A DNA stretch of 64,000 nucleotides from Pedobacter sp. HDW13 (lineage in GTDB: Bacteria > Bacteroidota > Bacteroidia > Sphingobacteriales > Sphingobacteriaceae): the NCBI RefSeq assembly GCF_011303555.1, contig NZ_CP049868.1, positions 744,001-808,000 on the forward strand. The letters are read 5' to 3'. Numbering within the stretch: position 1 is the stretch's first letter; every line of letters begins with the position of its first letter. The position numbers and the translations under genes are program-made. Of the stretch, positions 18,617-28,169 are shown piece after piece. The notes under the pieces are model-generated. The model was given only the letters and a program-made list of their open reading frames with translations, was not told the DNA's origin and ran no database searches.

Positions 18617-19885
18617 CTAATATAATTTTAGTCCGGCATTTAGCTTCTTGTACCTGAGTAATGCCTCCATAAAATAGTAATCGGCATATACCAAAGGTAC
18701 ATCGATCTGGCTGTTGTGCGGAATCGATCCTATATTGTGTTTCAGAATAAAATCGGCATTGGTACCTGTTGCCGCAAAGTATGCTGGTGTGGCTAGCGAA
18801 TGAAGCATTTTTACGGCTGCATCTTTATACTTTTTGGCAGTTTTACCTGTAGTATAGGTACTCAGTTCTAACAAGGCCGATGCGGTAACCGCTGCTGCCG
18901 AAGCATCGCGGTATTTTACGTTAATGTTATTGGCATTGGAGTTTACACCAGGCTTATAGCCGATCTGATTGGCATTAAAGTCCCAGTAAGGAACGAAATC
19001 GGTAGGCAGATTTTTACTGTCGATAAAATAGTTGGCTAAACCCTGGGCCATTTTTAAAAAGCGAACATCTTTGGTTTCGCGGTAGGTCATGGTATAACCA
19101 TATATAGACCAGGCCTGGCCACGTGCCCATGTTGAGTTATCTGAATAGCCCTGTGCAGTTTCGCGTGCCAGCACCTTCCCTGTTTTATCATCATAGCAAA
19201 CTACGTGGTAAGAACTGTAATCGGGTCTGAACTGGTTTTTCATTGTAGTAAGTGCATGTGTAATGGCAATGTGCCTGAAACTGGTATCGCCCGATATTTT
19301 TGAGGCAGCAAACAGCAACTCCAGGTTAATCATGTTATCGATAATTACGGGAAAATTATAGCTCTCTTTGCCATGCCACGATTTAAATACATTCCACGAT
19401 TTAATGCAACCTGTAACGGGGTTAAAGCGGGTGCTTAATGCTTTGGCCGAATTAATTAAAACCTGCTTATAGTTTTCGTTTTGGGTAAGCCTGTAAGCAT
19501 TGCCGTAGCTGCAGTACATCATAAAACCCAAATCGTGATGCTCGGTAAAGTTTTGCAGGGGCGCTAACTTTTCTGTCCACTGGATGGCCTGTGCTTTTAG
19601 TGCGGCATCTTTATTGGCCTCGTAAGCATACCAGAGGTTGCCCGGGAAAAAGCCGGTAGTCCACTCGTACAGGCCACCACTGCGCAGCTTCCCTTCTTTA
19701 TCGGTTGTTTGCGGAAAAGCTGTAGCCGTAAGGCTTTTGCTGCCCAACATTTCTTTTACCTGTTTTTGGCACAGGGCCAGGTTATGCGTAATAAACTTTT
19801 CTTCGGTTTGGGCTTTGGTTGTACTCGTTATAGTGGTTAACGAAGCAAAAGTAAAAGCGGCGATCAGTAAATTTCTCTTTATCAT
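18617..19885 (-). CDS. GH88 unsaturated uronyl hydrolase
   Basis: Secreted enzyme of 422 residues that hydrolyses the 4,5-unsaturated uronic acid left at the non-reducing end by a polysaccharide lyase. The signal peptide ends TKAQ. The alpha/alpha barrel has HHDLGFMMYCSYG and VIIDNMINLELLF, which carry the two Asp residues expected for catalysis, and SDNSTWARGQAW. I place the start at ATG 19885 because it directly precedes the signal peptide. The open frame continues 76 codons upstream, but that extension covers the putative operator at 20046-20071 and has no protein-like character. The gene lies upstream of susC on the same strand with its own control region. Its presence implies lyase activity in the pathway. 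Confidence 0.92.
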   Translation of the reverse strand: MIKRNLLIAAFTFASLTTITSTTKAQTEEKFITHNLALCQKQVKEMLGSKSLTATAFPQTTDKEGKLRSGGLYEWTTGFFPGNLWYAYEANKDAALKAQAIQWTEKLAPLQNFTEHHDLGFMMYCSYGNAYRLTQNENYKQVLINSAKALSTRFNPVTGCIKSWNVFKSWHGKESYNFPVIIDNMINLELLFAASKISGDTSFRHIAITHALTTMKNQFRPDYSSYHVVCYDDKTGKVLARETAQGYSDNSTWARGQAWSIYGYTMTYRETKDVRFLKMAQGLANYFIDSKNLPTDFVPYWDFNANQIGYKPGVNSNANNINVKYRDASAAAVTASALLELSTYTTGKTAKKYKDAAVKMLHSLATPAYFAATGTNADFILKHNIGSIPHNSQIDVPLVYADYYFMEALLRYKKLNAGLKLY

Positions 19886-20204
19886 TTTTAATTTGGTTAG
19901 TGCATGCCTGTTTCCAGGTGTATCCGGTTCTTTTCGTTCTGTAAAAGGTGGTGTAAATGTTGTAAGCCTCCATGTGGCACTGTTTACCCGGCCTTTTGTC
20001 TTATTCGAAATTGCTGTAGTTCTGCCAGTTGAAGGGTAATTTTTTTCCTTAAAAAGGGTAAATATTTCCTTTTCATTCCTAAATTTGATTATTGCTAATG
20101 CAAATCGCTTCATCCCGGTTAGATATTAGGAACGATTGCCAGTAATAATAGCGCTACCCAATAGCATTTAAACCAAATAACAAGCAGAACTTAACGACAA
20201 AAAT
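19886..20204. other. Control region between GH88 and the HTCS gene
   Basis: This 319-base divergent region holds the second copy of the AAGGA direct repeat (20046-20071) and must contain promoters for the GH88 gene (minus) and the HTCS gene (plus). No RNA gene is visible. Confidence 0.55.
20046..20071 (-). promoter_or_regulatory. Direct-repeat operator upstream of GH88 (candidate HTCS site)
   Basis: Plus-strand TCCTT occurs at 20046-20050 and 20067-20071, giving the same 21-bp phase as upstream of susC. Flanks are also alike: a T7 run precedes the first half-site and TCCTTTTC covers the second. It lies about 160 bases upstream of the GH88 start, and on the other side about 134 bases before the HTCS start. 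It could therefore also mediate autoregulation. Confidence 0.5.
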
Positions 20205-23200
20205 TTGAAGGCTCTTCGATTTTCATTGGTATTGATATGGCTTTACTGCATTTTTTTTAATGCCACTAAAAGCCACGCCCAAAGTAGCCAACTAATTTTC
20301 AACCATTTAAACATCAGCAATGGCTTGTCTAACAACTCGGTGTTATCTATCAATCAGGATACTACAGGCTATATCTGGCTGGGTACAAAATACGGTTTAA
20401 ACCGCTTTGACGGTCGCACATTCAGGATTTTCAAAAACGACCCGCAAAATACTGGTTCAATCTCTTCAAACGATTTTATTAAATGCCTAGAAATAAGGAA
20501 CGACCAGCGCATGTGGGTAATAAACAGTGGTTTAGACCTATACAACCCCGTTAACGAATCTTTCGAGCATATTATGCCAATTGGCTCAGGGATTACCAAA
20601 ATTGTAGAGGATAAACAAAAGCAACTTTGGATAGCCTCCTTAACCGGATTAAAATTTATTGCGGCAAACAGTAAAAAAATTATTCCCATTCAGCTGGGTA
20701 AAGGCAGTAACGAGGTTAGCGAAATTTTTGAAGATAGGGATCAGCATATCTGGGTAGGTACTTCGGTTGGCTTATACGAACTTTTTTTCAGCAACAAAAA
20801 GCTAAAGGTCCTGTTGCATCAGGAGGCTGCGTTTGATGTATTTTATGGCAACCAGATTAAAGCCATTGCACAGGATAAAAACGGCAATTTGTGGTTTGGC
20901 ACCAAAACCAATGGCATACAAATCCTGAATATGGCTACCAAAAAGATTAGCCACTTTGCCAAAAACGGTGCCGATAAAAGAAACCTGGTTAACAATAACA
21001 TCCGGAAAATCATTTCGGTTAAAAATGGCAAGATGTGGATTGGCACACAGGATGGCCTCTCTATCGGCGATCCGGATTCGTTTACTTTTCAGCATTACCA
21101 GCACGATGTTACCGATGCAAACAGTTTAAGCCAAAACTCCATTCATGATATTTTTCAGGATAAAGACGGCTCGGTTTGGATAGGTACTTTTTTTGGTGGC
21201 GTAAACGTGGTGTATGCGGTTAATACCCCTTTTAAAAGCTATCAGAATAACCTCTCGCCCAATAGCATCAGCAGCAGTATAGTAAGCGCTATAGTCGAAG
21301 ATAAACAGCATAACCTGTGGGTAGGTACCGAAGCTGGTGGTTTAAATTATTTTAACAGGCAGAGCAATCAATTTATCAGCTATAAGAATTCGCCAGCCGA
21401 TACAAACAGCCTTAGCTCCAATCTGGTTAAATCGATAGCGATTGATCAGTATCAGCATGTACTAATCGGCACATCAGTTGGAGGCTTAAGTTATTTTGAT
21501 CCTCAAACCGGAAAATTTACAGTGTACAAGCGCAAGGGGATTGGAAATAACAGCAACAATATCGCATCCGACAATGTGAACTGCCTGCTGGTGAGCCGCG
21601 GGCAGCAGGTACTGGTTGGTACCGACGAAGGGTTAAACCTTTTTGATCCTTTAACCAAACATTTTCAGCTGTTAAATTTAGCCGGTAGCAACAGCAGATT
21701 TAATAAAAAAATTACTGCACTCTTTCAGGATCGCCAGAACAAGATCTGGATTGGTACACCAGCCGGCTTATACAGCCTCTCGCCTAACCTGACCATACAG
21801 CCTGAAAATTACAAAGGTGAACCAGACCATGCATTTAAGTTGAATATTAACTGCATTCAGCAGGATAGTGAAGGAAATATCTGGCTGGGTACTTACCACA
21901 AAGGTTTAGCCCTGCTCAATCAGCGCAATAAAACCTTCGAGCTGTTTAACTATAAAAACAACCTGCCCAGCGATAACATTTTAAGCTTGGTTGAAGACAA
22001 TCAAAACAATTTATGGATTGGTACCGATAATGGTTTGGTAAAATACGATCGCAAAGCCCGCTTTTTCAGGAGTTTTAACATGCTGGATGGCTTGCCCGAC
22101 AATCAGTTTAACACCAGCTCTTTTTACAAAGCTGCCAACGGAGCATTGTTTTTCGGCACCTTTAACGGCCTTGTTACCTTCGATCCGCAGAAAATAGAAA
22201 AAAACAATACTGCCCCTCAAGTGGTGCTTTCGAACTTAAAGCTTTTTAATAACCCGGTTAAAATTAATGATGAAACCAGGCTGCTTACCGAAGATATTAA
22301 CTTGAGTAAAAACATCACTTTTAACCACCTGCAGAACAATTTTACCTTAGAGTTTTCGGCACTAAACTTTATAAAACCGAGTAAAAACAAATATGCCTAT
22401 AAGCTGGAAGGTTTTGAAAGCAACTGGAACAATGTCGAAGTACCCACTGCCACCTACACCAATTTATCAGCAGGAACTTATACCTTTCTGGTTAAGGCAA
22501 CCAATAACGATGGCATTTGGAGCAGGGAAATCAAATCGGTTACCATTACCGTTTTACCGCCAATATGGAAAACCATCTGGGCTTATTTGCTTTATGCCAT
22601 AGCCATTTACTTTATTGTGGCCTACATCATTAAATTTTTCAAGGCGAAGGCTAAGCTAAAGCAAGAGCTTTATCTGGAACATATTGAAGCGGAACACCAG
22701 AAGAAAAATTACCAGATGAAGCTGGATTTCTTTACCAACATATCGCATGAAATACGAACACCACTTACGCTTATTTTAGGGCCACTGGAGAAGCTTGAAG
22801 AGATTACCACCAATAATACCGTTGTACACCAATACGCTTTAACCATTAAGAACAATACCGAGCGGTTGTACCGCCTGGTAAACGAGCTGCTCGACTTTAG
22901 AAAAGCCGATTCTGAAAATCTGCGCTTGTACTTTGCCGAAACTGATATTGTGGCTTTTTTACGCGGCGTGTTTGAAAATTTTGCGCACCTTGCTGAAGCC
23001 AAAAACATAACTTATACTTTTAAAACAACTGATGAAGCCATACCCGTTTATTTTGATAAAAACCAAATGGAAAAGGTATTCTTCAATTTATTATCAAATG
23101 CCTTTAAATTTACACCTGCCGATGGCGAAATTAGCTTGGTGATTGAACAAAACTGCCTTGAGCAAGTTTCTGTTACGGTTAACGACAATGGGAAAGGCAT

Positions 23201-24269
23201 TGCACTTTATAACATCGACGATATTTTCAAGAATTTTTATCAGGAAGACCAAAGTATGGGTACCGGTATTGGCCTGGCACTATCTAAAAAACTGGTAGAA
23301 CTACACCAGGGAGAGGTCATGGTAAACAGCAGGTTAGCTACAGCAAATGAACGGGGTTTCACTGCTTTTAAAGTATTGTTACAACTGGGCAATAGCCATT
23401 TAACAGGGGCTTATACCGGCGAAGCAGCCGTATCTGAAGCCTACCAACTGCAACACGAGCCCGATTATGCTACCGAAAGCCCGCTTACCGAAACAACAGC
23501 CGCCGCTAACAATAATAAGCCCTCTGTTCTGATTGTAGAAGATAATAAGGAGTTGAGAGATTTCATTAAGCAATCGTTAGCCAATGATTATGATGTACAG
23601 GTGAGTGAGAACGGTTTGCAGGGCTGGGAAATTGCAAGCACTACCCTACCTGATCTGATTATCAGCGACATTATGATGCCGGTTATGGACGGGCTAACCT
23701 TTTGCAAAAAAATCAAAACCGATGTCCGCACCTCACACATCCCGGTAATTCTGCTCACGGCAAAATCGGCACAGGTACATGAAATACAAGGTTTAGAACA
23801 CGGCGCTGATGTGTATATTACCAAACCTTTCAGCAACAAAATTCTTCAGCTTAATATCCATAACATGCTGGCTTTAAAAACGGCCATGCAAAAGAAATAC
23901 AGCGATCAGCTGCAACTGCCTCCAATTATCCAGCAGCCAAATGCTTCGGCTGATGAAAAGCTGTTATCGAAACTACAGCTTGTTATTGAAGAGAATTTAG
24001 CCAATGCCGATTTCGATATTGTAGCCTTAACTTTAGAAATAGGGATGAGTAAATCGGTACTTTATAAAAAATTTAGTGCGCTTACTAATCTTTCGTTAAA
24101 TGAGTTTATTAAAACCCAGCGTTTAAAACATGCCGTTACGCTACTCCAGCAGGGAGAAACATCTATTCTTTCGGTAGCTGTGCAGGTAGGCTTTAACGAT
24201 GTAAAGTACTTTAGCCGCGAGTTTAAAAAGGTTTACGGCATTACACCAAGCCACTACATTAAAAATTAA
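20205..24269 (+). CDS. Hybrid two-component system sensor/regulator (HTCS) of the PUL
   Basis: Membrane-bound 1354-residue sensor and transcription activator, probably controlling the adjacent susCD operon. A signal peptide ending SHAQ is followed by two Reg_prop propellers (IWLGT, IWVGT, LWIGT repeats) to about residue 690, then a Y_Y_Y domain (715-785) and one membrane helix (about 795-815). The kinase core has H-box NISHEIRTP (His about 848), FFNLLSNAFKF, DNGKGI and GTGIGLAL. The receiver has VEDNKE and the phospho-acceptor Asp in ISDIMMP (about 1155). A C-terminal AraC HTH ends GITPSHYIKN. The only sensible start is TTG at 20205, since no ATG precedes the signal peptide nearby. Divergent from GH88. 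Confidence 0.94.
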   Translation: MKALRFSLVLIWLYCIFFNATKSHAQSSQLIFNHLNISNGLSNNSVLSINQDTTGYIWLGTKYGLNRFDGRTFRIFKNDPQNTGSISSNDFIKCLEIRNDQRMWVINSGLDLYNPVNESFEHIMPIGSGITKIVEDKQKQLWIASLTGLKFIAANSKKIIPIQLGKGSNEVSEIFEDRDQHIWVGTSVGLYELFFSNKKLKVLLHQEAAFDVFYGNQIKAIAQDKNGNLWFGTKTNGIQILNMATKKISHFAKNGADKRNLVNNNIRKIISVKNGKMWIGTQDGLSIGDPDSFTFQHYQHDVTDANSLSQNSIHDIFQDKDGSVWIGTFFGGVNVVYAVNTPFKSYQNNLSPNSISSSIVSAIVEDKQHNLWVGTEAGGLNYFNRQSNQFISYKNSPADTNSLSSNLVKSIAIDQYQHVLIGTSVGGLSYFDPQTGKFTVYKRKGIGNNSNNIASDNVNCLLVSRGQQVLVGTDEGLNLFDPLTKHFQLLNLAGSNSRFNKKITALFQDRQNKIWIGTPAGLYSLSPNLTIQPENYKGEPDHAFKLNINCIQQDSEGNIWLGTYHKGLALLNQRNKTFELFNYKNNLPSDNILSLVEDNQNNLWIGTDNGLVKYDRKARFFRSFNMLDGLPDNQFNTSSFYKAANGALFFGTFNGLVTFDPQKIEKNNTAPQVVLSNLKLFNNPVKINDETRLLTEDINLSKNITFNHLQNNFTLEFSALNFIKPSKNKYAYKLEGFESNWNNVEVPTATYTNLSAGTYTFLVKATNNDGIWSREIKSVTITVLPPIWKTIWAYLLYAIAIYFIVAYIIKFFKAKAKLKQELYLEHIEAEHQKKNYQMKLDFFTNISHEIRTPLTLILGPLEKLEEITTNNTVVHQYALTIKNNTERLYRLVNELLDFRKADSENLRLYFAETDIVAFLRGVFENFAHLAEAKNITYTFKTTDEAIPVYFDKNQMEKVFFNLLSNAFKFTPADGEISLVIEQNCLEQVSVTVNDNGKGIALYNIDDIFKNFYQEDQSMGTGIGLALSKKLVELHQGEVMVNSRLATANERGFTAFKVLLQLGNSHLTGAYTGEAAVSEAYQLQHEPDYATESPLTETTAAANNNKPSVLIVEDNKELRDFIKQSLANDYDVQVSENGLQGWEIASTTLPDLIISDIMMPVMDGLTFCKKIKTDVRTSHIPVILLTAKSAQVHEIQGLEHGADVYITKPFSNKILQLNIHNMLALKTAMQKKYSDQLQLPPIIQQPNASADEKLLSKLQLVIEENLANADFDIVALTLEIGMSKSVLYKKFSALTNLSLNEFIKTQRLKHAVTLLQQGETSILSVAVQVGFNDVKYFSREFKKVYGITPSHYIKN

Positions 24270-24277
24270 AGCATAAA

Positions 24278-24320
24278 AAAAGCAGATTAAGTGTTTGATA
24301 GCTACACTCAATCTGCTTTT
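24278..24320. terminator. Bidirectional terminator between HTCS and cupredoxin-fusion genes
   Basis: AAAAGCAGATTAAGTGT (24278-24294) pairs with ACACTCAATCTGCTTTT (24304-24320), 17 bp with one G-T wobble and a 9-base loop. A-rich and T-rich ends allow it to work on both strands. It lies between two convergent genes. Confidence 0.85.
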
Positions 24321-24346
24321 AATAATTTGGCTGTTAAGCCCGAATG

Positions 24347-26368
24347 TTATTTAACCACTTTAATCTGGCCTTTCATAACCATATAATGGCCCGGGTAGGT
24401 ACAAATAAACGGATATACGCCAGGTGTTTTAGGCACCGTAAAATAAATGGTATCTGCTTTACCGGGCTGCAGTAAAATCGTATGTGCCAGCACCTTTGGG
24501 CTACCGGGAACAAAATCGTACTTTTCGCCATCGAGCCCCATTTTTAAAGCCATTTCGCCTACCGCATTACCCGAGCCTGGTGTGGTAAGCACAAAGTTGT
24601 GCAGCATATCGTCGGCATTGGCAAAGGTTAACTTCACTTTTGTGCCCGCCTTTAAAGTAATATTGGTTATATCGAATTTCAGGCCTGGTTTGGTTCCCAG
24701 TAAAATAGTTTTGTCTGGTCCATTGGCCCAACTTTCGGGCTGCCTGATTACATGCTTACTGGCATCGGTATTGCCTTTAACAGCACCGCCGCTTGCAGGC
24801 ATATTGCCCATTTGGTGATGCTCCATTCCTGCCATACTATGCTCCCCCTCCATCTTACCTGTGGGTTTATTTTCGGCAGTTAAGGCTATCTTTTCTCCAT
24901 CCGGAATCCTGTTTAAGGTATAATACCCATAATTGTGCAGCAAAGGTGTATTGCCATTTTCGGCACGCAATCCTTCCATTCTGATTTCGTGGATATAACC
25001 CTCTTTTAAACTATCAAGTACCAAACGCACACGTTTTCGGTCGGAAGAAACAACAACTGCTTTAATGTTACGGGCCGACTGGTTAATTACCGGACTTCCG
25101 TAAATATGGTGGTATTTATAGGTAAAAGTTGATAGTTTATACGCGCCGGCATCGCGGGCTGTTTTTTCGTCAACCGGCAAAGTAAACTCCAGCTCAAAAC
25201 CATCGGGCTGCGCCTTTACGGTCTGTACCTCGAATGGCATAATGCCCGACCAGGTTAAGCGCTGCAACCCGTACTCGGCTTTTCCGGTTGATGACCAGCC
25301 CCTTGAGGTCATGCCCACCAGCATACTGCCATCCGACCCCCAGTTCATTCTGAGTATTCCGGAAGAAAATCCCCGGCGAAATGGAAATACTGCACCTTGA
25401 TACACGCCTTTAATTTTTTCTAAAAATACCCTGTTAATATTACTCTGCGATTGATCACCTACAAAAAGTTGTCCTTTAAAAGGCCCCATATTGCCATTAT
25501 CCGAATAATTTAAGATCCCTGATGTAGAATTACCCATAATAGAGTGCGGAATCCATACAGAAGGGCTTTTTAGCCCGGGTACCCTTTTGGCCACTTCAAA
25601 CTTGGGCTCACCTGTATCCGGAATATCACTTTTGTGCAGCTTTACCGGAGAGCCGGGCTCATCTGCCCATACCAAACCAGCAGGATTGCCAACAAAATCG
25701 CCTTCTTCTACATGGGTAATGCTGCCCGAGCCTACCCAGTCGCCCTGGTTCTCAGCGTAAAATATTTCGCCATCGCCATTCAGTGCCAGCGCCGCAGGCG
25801 AACGGAAACCTGTTGCAAAAGGTTTTAACTTAAAATCGGGTGTAAATTTAAGCATCCAGCCATGCCATTTAGATAAACTTGCGCCATAACCAATCCAGCC
25901 CACATTTAGGGTAACCACCATGTTACCATCTTTATCCAATATAGGGCCATAGGCATATTCATGATAATTGCCCGATAGGGGCCACGAATACATGGTGCTG
26001 TATTCGTCGGCTTCGCCATCGCCATCCAAATCGCGCAGGCGTGTAATTTCAGCACGTTGGGTAAGGTAAATATCGCCCTTAATATAATTTAAGCCCAGTA
26101 TTTCGTGCATGCCATGTGCAAATAACCTGTATTTGGGTTGTTGCCCATCTTTCATGTATGGGTTGGTAATAATCCACACTTCTCCTTTACGGGTGGCCAC
26201 AGCCAGCTCATCGTTTGGTAAAAAGGTCATTCCACCCACTTCGAGTGCTATTTCTTTTGGAATGGGTATAGTTACAATGGGATAAATCTGGCTTTCTGTT
26301 TGTGCTTTTACCCTTACCAAACCAGCACCCAGTAACAAAAGCGGCAATAAGTATGTTAATTTTTTCAT
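24347..26368 (-). CDS. Secreted beta-propeller protein fused to a cupredoxin (azurin-like) domain
   Basis: A 673-residue exported protein (signal peptide ending VKAQ). Residues about 28-400 form a sorbosone-dehydrogenase-like beta-propeller (MTFLPNDELAVATRKGEVW, RLRDLDGDGEADEY, FRSPAALALNGDGEIFYAENQGDW, of which only parts are quoted here as separate motifs). A Met/His-rich linker follows (about 505-525, HSMAGMEHHQMGNM). The last 130 residues are a type 1 copper domain with ligand His in MLHNFVL and the Cys-His-Met loop ICTYPGHYMVM. Related PVC-type proteins carry a CxxCH haem domain, and none is present here. I infer that a sugar- or alcohol-oxidising propeller hands electrons to copper. Seven bases upstream is a small partner gene. 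Confidence 0.85.
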   Translation of the reverse strand: MKKLTYLLPLLLLGAGLVRVKAQTESQIYPIVTIPIPKEIALEVGGMTFLPNDELAVATRKGEVWIITNPYMKDGQQPKYRLFAHGMHEILGLNYIKGDIYLTQRAEITRLRDLDGDGEADEYSTMYSWPLSGNYHEYAYGPILDKDGNMVVTLNVGWIGYGASLSKWHGWMLKFTPDFKLKPFATGFRSPAALALNGDGEIFYAENQGDWVGSGSITHVEEGDFVGNPAGLVWADEPGSPVKLHKSDIPDTGEPKFEVAKRVPGLKSPSVWIPHSIMGNSTSGILNYSDNGNMGPFKGQLFVGDQSQSNINRVFLEKIKGVYQGAVFPFRRGFSSGILRMNWGSDGSMLVGMTSRGWSSTGKAEYGLQRLTWSGIMPFEVQTVKAQPDGFELEFTLPVDEKTARDAGAYKLSTFTYKYHHIYGSPVINQSARNIKAVVVSSDRKRVRLVLDSLKEGYIHEIRMEGLRAENGNTPLLHNYGYYTLNRIPDGEKIALTAENKPTGKMEGEHSMAGMEHHQMGNMPASGGAVKGNTDASKHVIRQPESWANGPDKTILLGTKPGLKFDITNITLKAGTKVKLTFANADDMLHNFVLTTPGSGNAVGEMALKMGLDGEKYDFVPGSPKVLAHTILLQPGKADTIYFTVPKTPGVYPFICTYPGHYMVMKGQIKVVK

Positions 26369-26375
26369 GTTTTGA

Positions 26376-27110
26376 TTACCAGATTAGCGAATAGGTTAAC
26401 GAATCGGTTCCATTGGCCAATAGTACAAGCAGTTCTTTGCCATTTTGGGTCTTTCTGATGAACGCTTTTGTACCATCTGCAACCTTTATGGTATAAGTTT
26501 TATCGCCAACACTATAGGTATTGTTTTTATGGGCTTCGATAGTGGGCCCCGCAGCAATACGGCAATAAAGTGGCTGCTTGCTGTTGCTAATGCTAATGGT
26601 GCGGCTTAATGCAGTACCGCCATTTTGAACGGCTATTTTATCGGTCACATCGGCACCATTGGCGGCGTATAAAAATGTAGGCATTTTGCTTTTATCTAAT
26701 GCGTACCCCTTGTTCAGGAGGTCGTCAAAAGCTATAGAATCGGGCCAGACAGCATCTTTATCTGTCAGCACAGCAAGGGCTGGTGCCGCAGAAAGCGGTA
26801 AAACCGTACCCAAAGGTTTGGCCAGCTGGGGTTCTCCCCTGTCTTTCCACATTTCTGTTACATCCATAAAATCTCCACGCCATACCTGCAGCAAAGCACC
26901 TTGTTTCAAATCGTAAGCATAGTTTACCTTTTCGGGGGTACCTACCGAAATTACGTGGGTACGTTTCTTGCCTTCAAACATCAGGAAACTTCGCAATAAA
27001 TAGGGTTTGCTTGCGGCATTGATGAGGTAAGGGCTTGCATTTTGAGCCATAGCGTAAGTGGCACAGCAGATAAACAGCGCCAGGCAGCACATCAATCGTT
27101 TATAATTCAT
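26376..27110 (-). CDS. Secreted protein paired with the cupredoxin fusion, function unknown
   Basis: A 244-residue protein with a signal peptide ending AMAQ. It has no catalytic motif I recognise. The segments NYAYDLKQGALLQVWRGDF and GYALDKSKMPTFLY resemble stretches found in large PVC-type sorbosone-dehydrogenase-related proteins, where they lie in the same polypeptide as the propeller. Here the part appears as a separate gene, ending 7 bases before the propeller-cupredoxin gene. The two are almost certainly co-transcribed and may form one periplasmic complex. Confidence 0.7.
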   Translation of the reverse strand: MNYKRLMCCLALFICCATYAMAQNASPYLINAASKPYLLRSFLMFEGKKRTHVISVGTPEKVNYAYDLKQGALLQVWRGDFMDVTEMWKDRGEPQLAKPLGTVLPLSAAPALAVLTDKDAVWPDSIAFDDLLNKGYALDKSKMPTFLYAANGADVTDKIAVQNGGTALSRTISISNSKQPLYCRIAAGPTIEAHKNNTYSVGDKTYTIKVADGTKAFIRKTQNGKELLVLLANGTDSLTYSLIW

Positions 27111-27356
27111 TTTTTATTTGGTTAAGGCAGCCATAACAATCGGTTGCATAACAAATATATCATAAGCAAATCAGTTTACAAAAACTCTGGCAACACAATT
27201 ATTAAAAATAAACACAAACAATTAACAATCAATAAATTAAACTATACAATACAGTATGCAAACGATAGCACAAAAAGGAAAGCAGACCCTAAAACCTTTG
27301 ACATTGCTTACACAATAACCTGCAATAATTAGCTGTTTGTTTTTTAACTTTAAAGC

Positions 27357-28169
27357 ATGAACAAGTTCTCCCTTTCAGAGATATACGTGTACCCGATTAA
27401 ATCGTTGGGTGGCTTTCGCCTTAAAGAAGCACACTTAGAAGATAAAGGCCTTAAATACGATAGAAGGTGGATGCTTGTTGATGAAGATGGCACTTTTATT
27501 ACCCAACGAAAACATTTTGAGCTGGCACTTTTACAGGTAAGTATTGCTGATGGAAAACTAACTGTAGCGCATAAACTTACACCAGAACTGCATATTTCTT
27601 TTGGGTTGGATGAAGATGCTGGCACCGCCATTCCGGTAAGTATCTGGAACGATGCCTCTACAGGACTGGAGGTAAATGCTGAGGTGAGTGAGTGGTTTTC
27701 GGCTTATTTGAAATTTAAGGTAAAGCTGGTAAAAATGCCCTTGGCAGAGAAGCGTTTCGTTGACCGTGACTATGCCTCGAATGACGAGATTGTAAGCTTC
27801 GCTGATGGTTATCCCTGCCTGATGATTGGCCAGGCTGCCTTAAACGGACTTAACGAAAAATTACAGGAACCGGTATTGATGGATAGGTTTCGCCCTAACT
27901 TTGTGTTTACGGGTGGTGAGCCACATCAGGAAGATCAATTTAAAACTTTTTACATCGGCGATATCCTCTTCTCGGCTGTAAAGCCCTGCGCCCGCTGTGT
28001 ATTAATTACCATCGACCAGCAAACCGGCGAAAAAGGACAGGAACCTTTGCGCACCTTAGCGGGCTACCGCACTTTGAATAAAAAAATAATGTTCGGCCAG
28101 AACCTTATTCCCCAGGCACTGGGTATTATCCGTACCGGAGATGAGATTAGGGTTGTGGATTGGAAGTAA
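27357..28169 (+). CDS. MOSC domain protein (YcbX-like)
   Basis: Cytosolic 270-residue protein with an N-terminal MOSC beta-barrel domain (LSEIYVYPIKSLGG, RRWMLVD) and a C-terminal MOSC domain with FRPNFVFTGG and the conserved KPCARCVLITID. The family binds molybdenum cofactor and includes enzymes that reduce N-hydroxylated compounds or carry sulfur for the cofactor. The Cys in the PCARC motif is the expected molybdenum ligand region. The gene stands alone, divergent from the secreted pair, with an ATG at 27357. A TAACTTTA box lies only a few bases before the ATG, so the transcript leader may be very short. Confidence 0.88.
   Translation: MNKFSLSEIYVYPIKSLGGFRLKEAHLEDKGLKYDRRWMLVDEDGTFITQRKHFELALLQVSIADGKLTVAHKLTPELHISFGLDEDAGTAIPVSIWNDASTGLEVNAEVSEWFSAYLKFKVKLVKMPLAEKRFVDRDYASNDEIVSFADGYPCLMIGQAALNGLNEKLQEPVLMDRFRPNFVFTGGEPHQEDQFKTFYIGDILFSAVKPCARCVLITIDQQTGEKGQEPLRTLAGYRTLNKKIMFGQNLIPQALGIIRTGDEIRVVDWK

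Noticed and set aside
19886-20113. N-terminal extension of 76 residues on the GH88 gene
   Set aside because: It precedes a perfect signal peptide at ATG 19885, has no protein-like pattern and covers the candidate operator.
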